Source of the DNA: Biomphalaria glabrata
Taxonomy: Eukaryota; Mollusca; Gastropoda; Planorbidae
Assembly: GCF_947242115.1 (NCBI RefSeq)
Contig: NC_074723.1
Span: forward strand, 27,482,043 to 27,546,042
DNA: 64,000 bases
Reading direction: 5' to 3'
Below are positions 10,888-22,855 of this stretch, piece after piece (the first letter of the stretch is position 1; every line of letters starts with the position of its first letter). The position numbers were made by a program, and so were the translations under genes. The notes under the pieces are model-generated. The model was not told the origin of the DNA. It was given only the letters and a program-made list of their open reading frames with translations, and did not search any database.

Positions 10888-12674
10888 AGCATGGGCGTAG
10901 CCAGGATTTTTTTTGGGAGTGGGGATTTGGTGGGGAATTTTTCTTTCCCCTCCCCGCAATATATATATAGGTGTTTACGTGTGTATGCGTGTGTGCGTGC
11001 ACGTATTTGCGTGCGCGCGTGTGTGTACATAATTAATCATTATTACATTCTGACCCTTCATTCTTTCGGTAGACGTTTATTGTACCCTACAATAGGGTAC
11101 TTCCTTGAGTTAGTGGGAAAATTGTAGACTCCCCGCTATTGCCAGCAGTGAGCTCCCCCAGTACGGGGCGGAGCCCCGCCGCCAAGCACTATTTCCGGAA
11201 TTAAATGCCAACAAAATGCATATTCTTAGGTATCTACAGTGCATTATACTGCTATTAAAAAGTTTTATTTTATTTTATGTACTATTCTTACTGACTTAAG
11301 ATCCTCCAGCGTCGTTCAGCGCATTGGGCGCAAGCTGTTTCCACAAAAATCTGTCACTGGCAATGTCTGAAGCTTCTTCCCACCTGCTCTGAGGACCTCC
11401 ATGAAAGTGTGGCGCCAAGTTGTACTAGGATGTTCCTGTTTGCGCTTTCCGCGTAATGGCCTCCATGTCATCGCAACTCATATTATGCGTAATTCATTTT
11501 GTCGAAGAACATGTCCTGCAAACCTCATGCGACGCTCTGTTACAACCTTACTAAGGGGTCGACTCCCAGTTCGGCATAGGATTTCCTTGATTGACTCCTA
11601 AAGTCCGTCTTAGCCATTATTGTTGAGCCACATTTAGTCTGGTAGAAATTTGTAACCTCTCTGGGCTACGCTCTTGAAATTAAGTGACTGTAGTTTGCTG
11701 TAGATTTTTTATCGAAAATGGAAGTTTTTATCGTCAAAATCATTTGTTGATGGGTTTTAAACTAAAAATTGTGGAGTTGTTTTGTTATTTTAATTCAAAA
11801 CTCCATTTAGCTAGGGTCATATAATTTGATACTGTCGTTTGCTTTAGAATAAAATTGAAGATAAAGGTTTTCAGCATCAAAACTCTCTGTATTGGATATT
11901 CAAACTCAAAATCACCAGGATGGGTTTTAAACTTTAAAAGAAAGTCTCTGGAGGAGTAGATTTAAACTCAACCCCCTACCCTTTGTTTGGCTACGCTCAT
12001 AGAATTTTGAGCGTGCAATTAGTTTTTTTTTTATATTGAAGAGTGTTTTTTTTTAGTTCAAACCCCTCTGAAGGGGGGTTTAAACTCAAAACCCCCTATG
12101 GCTACGATCATAGACTTTTGAGTGTGCTTTATGCTTTTTTTATATTTCTTTTTTAGTTTCAAATCCAACTGAAGCGGGGTTTAAACCCAAAAACCCTTTG
12201 GCTATGCTCATATAATTTTTAGTGTGTAATTTGCTCTTTTATATTGAAAAGGTGTTTTTTTAGCTCTAAACCCGCTGGCGATGGTTTCAAACACAAAACC
12301 CCTCTTTGCTACGCTCATGACTGATGTATGGATAGTCTTATATTGAAGAGGTGGTTTTATCGTTAATTTTGGAAGGGGTTTTAAAATCAAAATCTTCCTT
12401 AGCTATGATCTTGGAATTTGGGGATTGTCGTTCTTTTTTTTTTTTTTTTTGGTTTTGTTATATAGAAGAGGGGGATTTGACTGCAAAACTTAAACCCAAA
12501 CCCCTCTTCGCTGCGCTGGGGCAAATGATGATTTAGTATTAAAATATCACCTAATATAAACAGAATAAAAGCAAAAAATCAGAAAAAAAAATCCTATCCT
12601 CCCCCCTCGCAGGGGGAATTTCATTTCGTGGAGGGTTTGAACCCCAACCACACCCCCCGGCTACGCCCATGAGA
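10888..12674 (-). mobile_element. Composite repeat element, copy 2 (inverted)
   Basis: Bounded by CATGGGCGTAGCCAGGA at the low-coordinate side and CGGCTACGCCCATGAG at the high side. Read on the minus strand it repeats the order of copy 1: terminus, about eight GAGTTTAAACCCC-type units, then a LINE C-terminus. It lies between the two arms of the large inverted repeat. Confidence 0.6.
11290..11640 (-). pseudogene. LINE reverse-transcriptase C-terminal fragment in copy 2
   Basis: Minus-strand translation gives ILCRTGSRPLSKVV, RRMRFAGHVLRQNELRI, then VAMTWRPLRGKRKQEHP and TTWRHTFMEVLRA. This is the C-terminal region of a non-LTR retrotransposon polymerase, followed by the TWR motif. A stop lies inside the frame, so it is not active. 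Confidence 0.65.
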
Positions 12675-12689
12675 TATAGGCTAGCTTAG

Positions 12690-13207
12690 ATCTAATTCTA
12701 GATCTAGACTTGGATCTAGTTCCAGATCGAGACCTAGACGTAGATCTGGAATCTAGATTTAGATCTAGAACTAGGTCTAGATCTAGCTAGATCTAGATCT
12801 AGTTTGTATAACAAATGACAATGGAGATATTAATTTTTATTTGCGAGGGGAATGTCTTGTCAAGTCATTTGTACAAAACTGTAGATAGCTCACTATCTAA
12901 ACTCTAAAGTAATGTAAGTCAAGAATTTTTTGTTGCCAATTTATCTAATTTTGTAAGAAGAATAAATCTTTTTTAGTTTCTCTTTCTTACATGTAACATG
13001 CTATTAATTTTGAATGTATGGATAAGGTTAATAATTATTATTTTAAAAAATATAAGTGTACGCTAAATGAATATATGGAGATGCTGTGGCTGAGAGATAA
13101 AGCACTTGGAACCGAAAGTCCCGTGTTCGAATCTTGTTAAAGACTCTAGGTGGACCACCTCGGGGGCCGATTTTGAGTTTGTTTCCACACAAACTGTCTT
13201 TGTATAC
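12690..13207. repeat. Right arm of a large inverted repeat
   Basis: Counterpart of 8889-9330 in opposite orientation. It keeps the full SINE at its outer edge (13070-13207). The two arms enclose about 3.4 kb that contains a LINE 3' end, a solo LTR, an AT tract, a minisatellite and composite copy 2. Confidence 0.65.
13070..13207 (+). mobile_element. tRNA-derived SINE, family D
   Basis: GCTGTGGCTGAGAGATAAAG resembles a Pol III A box in a serine- or leucine-type tRNA head, and GTGTTCGAATC is a B box. The body continues GGTGGACCACCTCGGGGGCC and ends ACAAACTGTCTTTGTA. Partial minus-strand copies lie at 8889-9000 and 48535-48606. Confidence 0.65.
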
Positions 13208-14187
13208 TTTTTTTTTTTTTCAATTTACTTTTTGTTTCGACAATAGCGAGTGACAACACTGATGCAAATGGCCATTTAGGAGATATTCAATATACTAACA
13301 TCAAAATCTTACTAAGTAAGCTCATTTGCCCTTCACTCTTACACTAATAGATTAAAAATGTTTAGTGAAAGTTAATGTATTATATCTAATGATTCTACTT
13401 TAAATCTAGGTCTACCGATAGTATTTGTCCTTTTTCTTGAACAGTTCTTGAATTGCGGTATTGTCTCTCATCAAACCAGTCTCTATTGAGTTTACTGCAG
13501 TTTCTCACAACTTTGGTTGTATATATAACAAACATCCACCTTTTGGTTTAATAGGCCTATTACTTTAAAGTCTTATTCAACAAATATCGCGACATTTTCT
13601 TTTTCAATTTCCATTCTATGTGTTTGAATAATATTTGAGTATTAGCCGATAGACGTCTTCATTAACTTACCCAGATCGTAATCACGTTGGGACCCCATAG
13701 ACCCGTCACGCAGATACTGTTACCGAACTGCAGATTCGATGACGTCATCGCAGCAGGATTGCATTCCAACATTCAGCAATAAATTCGTATTTCATCAGAC
13801 GACGGCGCTAGGTGGCGCTCTCTCCTTACTATTTACAATCTTGAAACTTTTCTTGGCATTATCAAGTTGTGCTCATCATATGTATGGAGATTGTAGAGTA
13901 ACGCTTCTCAAATGGTCAGTCCTAGGACTCTTAGTATTCAGTTGGTATGGGGCATCAAATCCTACTAATCGGGGTGTGGTACTATTGGTAGACCTTCTAA
14001 CAGGCCCACACGACAAAAAAAGCGTCCTTTTAATGTCTCTCTTTTTTTTAATAGAATTGATAAAATCAATAACAAATTTGATAGTTTTGATAGAAAATGA
14101 GTTGATAGTGTCGCTAGATGGAATAAAGTTAATAGAAAGAGGGGACAGTGTTACCAAACTGCAGATACATGTTATAGAATCTAATAT
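13208..14187. other. Non-coding stretch
   Basis: No supported gene. A 150-codon open frame at 13739-14191 is hydrophobic in part but has no recognisable domain. The words GTTACCGAACTGCAGAT (near 13720) and GTTACCAAACTGCAGAT (near 14150) form an imperfect direct repeat about 430 bp apart around that frame, which suggests a repeat unit rather than a gene. Confidence 0.35.
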
Positions 14188-14640
14188 ATAAAGCAGAAAA
14201 GTAAGGCATATGTATGTATGTATGTGTGTATGTATGTATGTCCCGAATAGAAATCAAAACCGTTAGACCAATCTTGATGAAACTTGGCATAAATGTTCCT
14301 TAGATCATAGCGGAGACCGTAATGTATGTTTAATGTCACCCCACGACCGGAATAAAATAAAATAAAAGACCTACATTCATTTCTGTTAAAGAGCGAAACA
14401 TTTACAAATCGGGTAAACCCGTTTTCAGAGCATTTCTATTTGCTTTAATGAATATGTGGGCTAAACGGGTAGATCTGTTTTCATACTCTTTATTTATTTT
14501 TGTAGCAAAATAAAAATGTGAAGATAACATTCTCCATGTTTGACATAGGTCTAAATCAAAGCTATCTGTAATACCCCCAACTAAGGCCAGCATGTCGAGG
14601 GTAATATTTGGTTAGCATACATACATACATACATACATAC
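14184..14640 (+). mobile_element. Helitron-like or MITE-like repeat with ATGT/CATA tracts
   Basis: It starts TCTAATATATAAAGCAGAAA, passes an ATGT tandem tract, then CCCGAATAGAAATCAAAACC and GATGAAACTTGGCATAAATG. A second partial copy at 42815-42925 has the same order. This layout (TC start, short tandem repeat, then an 'aaaaccgt-ggcataaatg' block) is common in invertebrate Helitron-type non-autonomous elements. No Rep/helicase is seen. It ends in a (CATA)n tract at 14611-14652. Confidence 0.4.
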
Positions 14641-14652
14641 ATACATACATCT

Positions 14653-16125
14653 ATAATAATATAATACATATATAATAATTTAAATTTATTTCTTTTTTAC
14701 TTTTAAAATTTAGAACTTTCAGACTAGAGTTTTCCCTGTGTGCTAGTAATTCTTCTCTCAGAGATATATATCGACTGTTAAATTTCTAGGGAAATCGTTA
14801 GAGGAGTTTTTAGATTCCTCCATGAAGTTGTGACTTGAATACAGGTTTTATAAAAAGAATATATTTTATATACTATGACATTTTGTAAAAAAAAAAGATT
14901 TAATAAGCAATGTTTAGTGTTAGGTATGTGTTTTACTTCAGCCCCCACATGTACTTAAGCTAAAAAATCCCCTTTAGACAGTTGACTAAATGGAATGGCC
15001 TCTTCAGAAGGCCATGGATAAGAGATGGGCCATTCACCGAACCCCATGTCCGTAGGTCGACCTTCATTTAACGTACAAACTTAGCTCTGTAGTTCAACAT
15101 TTCGTAAGAACAGGAATGTCGCTAAACCTTTGATACATCTAGGTTTGCTGTTTGAAGTGTACAGAAACAAAACGTCCTCTCATCTAAACAACGCTGTATT
15201 CATTGATCAAAACTCTTGCAGTGTTTCCTGGCCACTTCGCGCTTCGCTGTTTGCGCATCTCTTTTCGCGTTTCATCATTTCGCGGGTTTGTAATAAAAAT
15301 TAATGAGAAAAATAATTCGCGGGCTTTCTGTGGAACTCGATCGGCAGATGTTTTCCATGAAAATAATGTATATTTGTATTTAAAAAAACTTATATAAAAA
15401 TTTATTGCAAGTATTAACTAAAAAAAATTAATGTTATAAAAAAAAATTATAACGACTGAGAGGCCCAAGATGAGGTAGCACCAGAGGAAGTGTAGCCTCA
15501 AGAAAGTAGGCTCTTCTCTTCATTCATCTTCGTTGTCGGCAATCATCATCCTCATCATCTGTAGAAAGGGTGATAATCTCTCTCCAAAGTACAGGCAGCA
15601 CGTATGTACACAGGCTAGAGCACTAGGTCCATTGGTGAGTACACATAAAAAGGTTCTCACGTTATATCGCAGATTTCAGCTCTCGAGGGTATTTCTGGTA
15701 CGTAACAACCACAATAATCAAGGGATTGATTGACATTTTTTTTTAAAGGGCAACGAGCAAAAGGGAGATAACCACATTTATTATTTTAAGAATTACACTG
15801 TGGCTTCCCTTTACACACCAATAAATCCATTAATTAATCAACTAGTTTTCATGCACAGATTCAATATGTCGTGGTGTCATAGTACTACGAGTATTTTTTT
15901 GTATGGCACTAAACAGCTGCCAACTATGGTCATTTTTTCGATACAGAATAAATACATGAAGCTAATACGGCAATAGACTAAAGTCATAGCATTCTACGTA
16001 TTGAAAAAGGAAACACTTTTGGTATTGTTTCACTATGAATGACAGTTGTTTGTATTCTCACTTCGATTCTGTTATGTTTTTTCTTTCAAAAAGTTGAATG
16101 TTTGTTAGTGATGATGTGATCTAGG
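14653..16125. other. Non-coding stretch with one dispersed repeat
   Basis: The block 14715-14860 (CTAGAGTTTTCCCTGTG, CGACTGTTAAATTTC, TTCCTCCATGAAG) is also found at 63505-63690, so it is an interspersed repeat. The rest is AT-rich, with a curious run of TTCGCG words near 15235-15290. No gene is supported. Confidence 0.4.
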
Positions 16126-16129
16126 TTAG

Positions 16130-17450
16130 GACAAAAAAGAAAGAAAAATCAAATCAAAGAATAGTGCCCTAGAATAGGTTCTTCCTGGAGTTAGTGGAAA
16201 AATTGGAGACTTCCCTCCCTTGCCGCAAGGGGTCAGGGGAGCGCTCCCCCAGCATTTGTCCGCAAGCTGTTTCCACAAAAATCTGTCACTGGCGACGTCT
16301 GAAGCCTCTTCCCACCTTCTCTGAGGACCTCCATGAAAGTGTGACGCCAAGTTGTGCTCTTATTATGCGTAATTCATTTTGTCGGAGAACATGTCCCGCG
16401 ACGCTCTGTAAAAAACCTTACTAAGGGGTCGACTCCCAGTTTGGCATAGGATTTCCTTGAGACCCAATCTCTATAACTGACTCCTAAAATCCGTCTTAGC
16501 CATCTTTGTTGAGCCACATTTAGTGTTTTTCAATTTCGGCAGATGACTATTCATTGCAGTTTATTAATGGAGCCCAGCCACTGGTAGAAATTTGTAACCT
16601 CTCTTGACAACGCTCGAAAAGGGAAGTTTTATTGTCAAAATCGTCTGTTGGGGGGGGGGGAGGGTTTAAACTAAAAAATCTCTGATTTTTTTAAAGTTCA
16701 AAACCCCATTTAGCTACGTTCATAGATTTTGGTGACTTTAGAATAATATTGAAGAGAGAGGTTTTCAACCTTGAGGGGTTTTAAACTTTAAAAAGGCCAT
16801 CTGGAGGAGGGGGTTTAAACTCAAAACCCCCCATTGGCTTTTTAGTGTGTAATTTGCTTTTTTTATATTGAAGAGGTATTTTTTAGCATCAAACCCATCT
16901 GAAGGGAAATTTAAACTCTAAACCCCCAATTGGCTTGGCTATGCTCATAGCATTTTGAGTGCGTAATTTGCTTTTTTTTTTTACATTGAAGAGTTATTTT
17001 TTAGCTTCAAACCCCACTGGCGGGGGATTTAACTCAAAACCCCTTTGTCTACGCTCATAGATTTTAGAGTGTGTAATTTGCTTTTTTTTATATTGAATAG
17101 GTGTTTTTATCTTCAAGCCCAGCTGAAGGGGGGTTTAAGCTCAAAACCCCTATGGCTCATAGAATTTTGAGTGTGTAATTTGCTTTTTTTTATACTGAAG
17201 AGGCGGGTTTATCGTAAATTTTGGAGAAGGGTTTAAAATCAAAATCTTCCTTAGATGTGCTCTTGGAATTTGAGATTGTCGTTTACATTTTTTTTTTATA
17301 GAAGAGGGGGTTTTAAACTCAAAACCCCCTTGGCTGCGCTGCGGCAATTGATGGATTAGTATTAAAATTTCACCTAAAATAAACAAAATAAAAGCAAAAA
17401 AACAGTAACTAAATTACAACACCCCCCATTTCGGGTGGGTGGGTGACTAT
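16130..17450 (-). mobile_element. Composite repeat element, copy 3 (inverted, incomplete)
   Basis: Minus-strand copy with the LINE C-terminal region at about 16260-16520 and about seven TTTAAACTCAAAACCCC-type units at 16640-17330. The G-rich outer end near 17420-17445 is present, but the GGGCGTAGCCA termini are not, so it is truncated or decayed. It lies just downstream of the 3' end of gene A and may supply its transcript end. Confidence 0.55.
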
Positions 17451-17585
17451 TAAACTTTAATAGAATCTTTCTTATAGGTATACATAATTCTAAATAAGGC
17501 AACTCATCAATAAGCCTCTTACATACTACACTTAATTCTGCTCTTCATTCTGCATAGACTGTAACGATTTAAGAGAAGACAACAT

Positions 17586-20500
17586 TTAGATCTCAGGAAT
17601 TTCACACAAGAATCTCGGCCTTGCTGAGTAGTCAGTAAACGAACAAGGGCTGTCACTCATGTTCCAGTAAGCCAACGTATCTAAACTTATACAGTTTTCT
17701 TTCTCTCCCCCGCTGGGCTGGTAAGAGCCCCAAGCAAAGAAGCTGACATTTCTGTTGCTTTCTGGGTACACCCAAAGATCTTCGTGACCCTCGTCGGTGC
17801 CGCCGATGAGAACCAACCAAAACGAGTTGAAGAATTCCTGCAGGAAGACCTGTATAAAGCTGAGCTCCTCCTGGCTGTCCACTTGTGCCAAGGTGCCGCC
17901 GTAAATCTCGCAAGTCGCTTGAGCTATGTACGAGACTAGAGACGGGAAAGGGCGAGACAAGTAATAACGAGAACCTTCAAAGGGAGATGACTCTAGGAAT
18001 AATGATTTCTTGGACTGCAAAAGTCTATTCGTGTAGGAGTCTGAAAAAATATTGAAATAATGTGTGAATGAACAAAGTTGTCTTAAAATATAAAAAAAAA
18101 ACTAATCAGAAATAAAACCAAACAGAAATTGAAGACCTAATGTAGAAGTGTAAATTGGTATGTAAAGCATCATCTTTGCACAAAGCATCTATTACATCAC
18201 TCCACTCGGTCTATTCTCTGTTTGGTACAAATCTTGTGCATGCTATTTTTCCACTTCCAATTCTTTAATAGAGTTGAGACTTTGCACAATTATACATAGT
18301 CGATGACAATTCATGAATCAATAAAAATATTAACCGATTAGTAAATTAATTTGAGGTAATTAGTTAATTATACTTTTTATACATAAAAGGAGGTAAATCT
18401 TGCAGTACTGAAATGTGCCAGAAATTGTTTGTTTTTTCCCCTTTTAAGCTTTGTTTTTAAAGTATTTTTTTTTATATTTTACATGTTTGCTAAGCATGGA
18501 CATTCGCAGCTCTGTAGATTTATCTTTTTTAAATTCTATTGTTACTATATATCTAAAAGTTTACAAAATGTTGTCATTGCCGGAAGTGGTAATGGATGCA
18601 AGCACTCCACTACCTATAAAATGCTTTCTAATGGCATGCGTCTTAAAAAGCTAATAACAACTAGTCCAACTCCTGGCCATCAAGTGTGGCGCAGATATTG
18701 AGTCCGGCGGAACTGTTCTCACTAACAGGAGAAGGGGCAAAGGCGAGTAACTAGCACCTTAAACAGTAAGCTTCGGGCAGGAGGGGCTCGTTAGCCATGG
18801 CTGGCTACCCACCTAGGAGAAGGAAAACTCTGAATTGAAACCTCTGTTACCTTGCAGCTATACCCAATCAAGGGAAAGCCTTCGGGAGTCAACCCTGAGG
18901 AAAAATCAGGAGCTGGCGACCCTTAGGCAGATTGTAGCACCCTGCCCGTTCCTTTGGATACATCATTTGCGTGGAGAGGGGGGGGGGAATGATGTGTGGG
19001 AGCATAGTTCTCATTTTTATGAGATGATCCATAGAGGCTTCGCGACTGAAGGAGGCCATAGGGAGTAGACAAAATGTTGCCGGACATATCATTTTGCCCT
19101 TTGTCTTTGACCGGAAATGTGCAGTGCGTTGTACAAATAGAAATGTATTACTCTTGTTAACAATAGGAGAGCTTTGAAAAATCAAATCCGATGTTGACAT
19201 CAATGTATTCTACTTTTAAACTGTCACATTCATGTCTTGCTCAATACATGTTTAAATGAATCGACCCCGTAAACAAAATGTCAAACAAAATGATTAGGTA
19301 ATATATGCTAATAAGAGACTCATTAGATATCAGATACGTAGATCTTTGATTGGTTACAGCAAACAGTGCAAACACTTCAACTAGCTCATTACCTATCACT
19401 GTTGAACTAGCTCATTACCTATCACTGTTGAACTAGCTCATTACCTATCACTGTTGAACTAGCTCATTACCTATCACTGTTGAACTAGCTCATTACCTAT
19501 CACTGTTGAACTAGCTCATTACCTATCACTGTTGAACTAGCTCATTACCTATCACTGTTGAACTAGCTCATTACCTATCACTGTTGAACTAGCTCATTAC
19601 CTATCACTGTTGAACTAGCTCATTACCTATCACTGTTGAACTAGCTCATTACCTATCACTGTTGAACTAGCTCATTACCTATCACTGTTGAACTAGCTCA
19701 TTACCTATCACTGTTGAACTAGCTCATTACCCATCACTGTTGAACTAGCTCATTACCCATCACTGTTGAACTAGCTCATTACCTATCACTGTTGAACTAG
19801 CTCATTACCTATCACTGTTCAACTAGCTCATTACCTATCACTGTTGAACTAGCTCACTGTTCAACTAGCTCATTACCTATCACTGTTCAACTAGCTCATT
19901 ACCTATCACTGTTCAACTAGCTCATTATCTATCACTGTTCAACTAGCTCATTATCTATCACTGTTCAACTAGCTCATTACCTATCACGCTTGAACTAGCT
20001 CATTACCTATCACTGTTGAACTAGCTCATTACCTATCACTGTTGAACTAGCTCATTATCTATCACTCTTGAACTAGCTCATTACCTATCACTGTTGAACT
20101 AGCTCATTACCTATTACTGTTGAACTAGCTCATTACCTATCACGCTTGAACTAGCTCATTACCTATCACTATTCAACTAGCTCATTACCTATCACTGTTC
20201 AACTAGCTCATTATCTATCACTCTTGAACTAGCTCATTACCTATCACTGTTGAACTAGCTCATTACCTATCACTGTTGAACTAGCTCATTACCAATCACT
20301 GTTGAACTAGCTCATTACCTATCACTCTTGAACTAGCTCATTACCTATCACTCTTGAACTAGCTCATTACCTATCACTGTTGAACTAGCTCATTATCTAT
20401 CACTGTTGAACTAGCTCATTATCTATCACTGTTCAACTAGCTCATTACCTATCACGCTTGAACTAGCTCATTACCTATCACTGTTGAACTAGCTCATTAC

Positions 20501-22855
20501 CTATCACGCTTGAACTAGCTCATTACCTATCACTGTTGAACTAGCTCATTACCTATCACTCTTGAACTAGCTCATTACCTATCACTGTTCAACTAGCTCA
20601 TTATCTATCACTGTTGAACTAGCTCATTATCTATCACTGTTCAACTAGCTCATTACCTATCACGCTTGAACTAGCTCATTACCTATCACTGTTGAACTAG
20701 CTCATTACCTATCACTGTTCAACTAGCTCATTATCTATCACTGTTGAACTAGCTCATTACCTATCACTGTTGACATGTTTTCTATCACTAGACTAAGGCT
20801 TTGGACACGGACCAAGAGCTCGTTGACCCCAGCACTGACCACATTGACTCGAGATGTCATATTTTCATTGCGCGGACGTCCTGATAGGTCCAAACTGCTC
20901 ACTTCACATTTGAAAATTCCGCCCAGGAATTCTATTGGCTTGTTCCACACCAGACTCAAATACGACACACCGCTAGTGTCAATTTTGCCGTATGCGTTTG
21001 CTGCGCTGTCTGAACTGTTTGTTGCAGTATTGGAGAAAGTGTCAATGGTAGATAGAGTCGTATACACTGGAGGTGTGGTATCGTTGGATCTGGACAGCTT
21101 GATAGACTCTAATGAGGACATGTCAGGCTCGGAGAGCACATCCAGTGAACAGTTTATAGTTATTGTTGTCGTTAGACCCACTTCAACAGTTGGTGGGTTC
21201 ACAGAGAGGTGGAGCAAGGCGTCTGTGAAAGCAATGACATTTATCATTAATGTGTGAGTCACGTAAAATGTATGTTAAGTTATAACAACGTTTTCGTTGA
21301 AAAATACCAAAGTAACAACACATACAAGTTTAATCTTAGATTTTAAACTTGCAAAAATACTGATGCAAGGTTGAAAGGCTAAGTACGCTTGAACTTGGCT
21401 TGACGTGGCTACCTGTGATAGGGGCTCGAGGTTCGACACCCGACTTAGCAGAGTAGTATTTACTGAGCGCCTAAAGGCAGCACGGAAAAACCTTCTCCCA
21501 GTGACCCCCCTTACCCACTGGACCACAAATGAGATTGGACCACAGCGCTCTGAGCATGCTATAAGCATGAAGTAGTATTATATAGGAGCTATCAAGTGAT
21601 TAAAGTAAAGAGATAGTCAGATCTACAATGAAACATTTCTTGCTTTACATGTTAGGATAAAATATTTCCGTTTCTTGCCAATCAATCTTGAGTCAATGAT
21701 TAGAAGTCACCATAAAATAGCTGAATTGGACATTTTAATAAACGTAATCCACTAAATAGAAGACCTGAAAGGATCTAGAGTTAACTTATGTTACAATTAT
21801 CTGACAAGATTTCAATGTTTGAGTACACAATGATGTCAAAATCTTTTGCTTGACAAGTTTCAGACGTGAAGATTATTACGTTCTAGTCCAGACTAGCTGC
21901 AGGATGTTTGTGACGTCAGTCCTAAGAGCGTCACACACGATCAAGGAGACAAACAATGAACAAAACCTGCACACAAAATCTACAATGAAAGCTTGAGATA
22001 AAGACTTGACGATTCAGTCAGAGGTGATCTTAAGATCTTTGACATCAAAATAGAAGGCTTACAGTACACGACCAGTGCAGTAAAACATTATTTAGAAGTT
22101 TTGAATTGAAACCATAGACATAAATAAATATAGACTGGCCGATTAAAGAGTTTTATGAAACGAAAATTTGTGACTTGCAATGATTGAAACGTTGTTTTTT
22201 TTTAGACTAAATTCCAAATGAAGCTGAAATTTGGAATTATTTGTCCCCTTTGTTCTTTGCAGAGAAATAGGTAGCCGTTTGAAACTTACTATAGATAACT
22301 ATAAAATCTTATATTTTAATAAGTACTTCCCAGGCCACAGTGGTTCGTACGTTGGCTTGAGAAGGCTTGAGACCTCAAGTTCAAATTCATGTTGTTCAAC
22401 TTTATTAAGTGTTGTTGTTTTTTGTAAATGTATTTAGAGAGTGATTTCGGTATTATTCAGACAGAACTTCTTTCTGCTCCACCCCCTTCCCAAATGGTTC
22501 AGAGAAGTGATGGGGTCATAGCGTAGTGAGAAGGCTAAAGCATCATATTACGCTAAACAAAAACTATTGTGAAAAAAAATCTAATTGCACAGATTTATTA
22601 TTATTGTTCTATATCAATAAAAAAGTTAATTACATAACATCCAAACTAATTAATACAACTATAAGCTTTTTTTTTTTTTTTAAAGATTTTTTAAACAATT
22701 TTCTTGTTCTAGTGGTTTAGAATGGGAGGATGAGTCTAGATATAAAGTGAAATTAATAGATCTATGTTTAACAATGAAAACATTCTTTAAAATGTCTTAC
22801 CTATGTTATATAACGTAGACCAACAAATCATTAGATACAAACATTTGAGAGACAT
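17586..22855 (-). CDS. Gene A: CREP-type secreted IgSF + C-type lectin protein (3 exons)
   Basis: Exons on the minus strand are 22855-22801 (signal peptide), 21222-20761 (IgSF) and 18040-17586 (CTLD). Acceptors are TTTCACAG and TTTTTTCAG, donors are ATAG|GTAAGA and ATAG|GTAATG, and both introns are phase 1. The chain gives 323 residues in frame. Residues 1-18 (MSLKCLYLMICWSTLYNI) are a plausible signal peptide. An Ig-like domain follows at about 20-140, with cysteines in TINCSL and IFKCEV. A short heptad-like linker comes next, then a CTLD at about 190-323 with ATCEIYGG, LVLIGGTDEGHEDLWVYP, ENC, YWNM, SPC and FLCEI. The Ca-site motifs are QPS and WNM instead of QPD/EPN and WND. Many N-x-S/T sequons fit a secreted glycoprotein. 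Known family: snail CREPs, putative immune lectins. The function is inferred. The signal-peptide exon is the least certain part. Confidence 0.8.
18250..18385 (-). repeat. Dispersed repeat family R fragment
   Basis: Inverted partial copy with GAGACTTTGCACAATTAT and TTCATGAATCAATAAAAATA, lying in intron 2 of gene A. Confidence 0.4.
18650..18965. repeat. Dispersed repeat shared with 53740-53935
   Basis: The words TACCCAATCAAGGGAAAGCC, TTCGGGAGTCAACCCTGAGG and AAAAATCAGGAG recur in reverse complement at about 53878-53935. It lies in intron 2 of gene A. The class is unknown; the small open frames across it are not convincing genes. Confidence 0.5.
19378..20773. repeat. 26-bp minisatellite, about 53 copies, at the exon 2/intron 2 border of gene A
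   Basis: The unit contains AACTAGCTCATTACCTATCA plus CTGTTG or a variant, head to tail, with few length variants (one short unit near 19850). Read on the strand of gene A each unit is TGATAG|GTAATGAGC... and ends TTCAACAG, so it repeats the last 12 or so bases of exon 2 and the start of intron 2, including the GT donor. Some units read GATAATGAG and have lost the GT. See findings. Confidence 0.95.
21368..21596 (+). mobile_element. tRNA-derived SINE, family A, copy 1
   Basis: The body reads GCTAAGTACGCTTGAACTTG, then CTCGAGGTTCGACACCCGAC (B box), then AGCGCTCTGAGCATGCTATA. Related copies occur at 26976-27236, 32703-32925, 37038-37200, 38271-38426 and 42986-43204. This one lies in intron 1 of gene A, on the opposite strand. 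Confidence 0.75.

Noticed and set aside
10687-11030. Ser/Lys/Arg-rich and Leu/Asp-rich frames
   Set aside because: They are products of the AGATCTAG minisatellite.
13739-14191. 150-codon open frame with hydrophobic segments
   Set aside because: No domain, no splice or polyadenylation context, overlapping open frame on the other strand, and flanked by an imperfect direct repeat.
18835-19203. Overlapping small frames in gene A intron 2
   Set aside because: The region is a dispersed repeat also seen near 53.8 kb; neither frame has a domain or conserved reading.
19378-20773. CRISPR-like regular array
   Set aside because: Units are contiguous and head to tail with no unique spacers, and the genome is clearly eukaryotic. 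It is a minisatellite.
20775-21257. 160-codon plus-strand frame opposite gene A exon 2
   Set aside because: It is a shadow of the IgSF exon. The minus frame has the Ig cysteines, splice sites and phase that fit the neighbouring exons.
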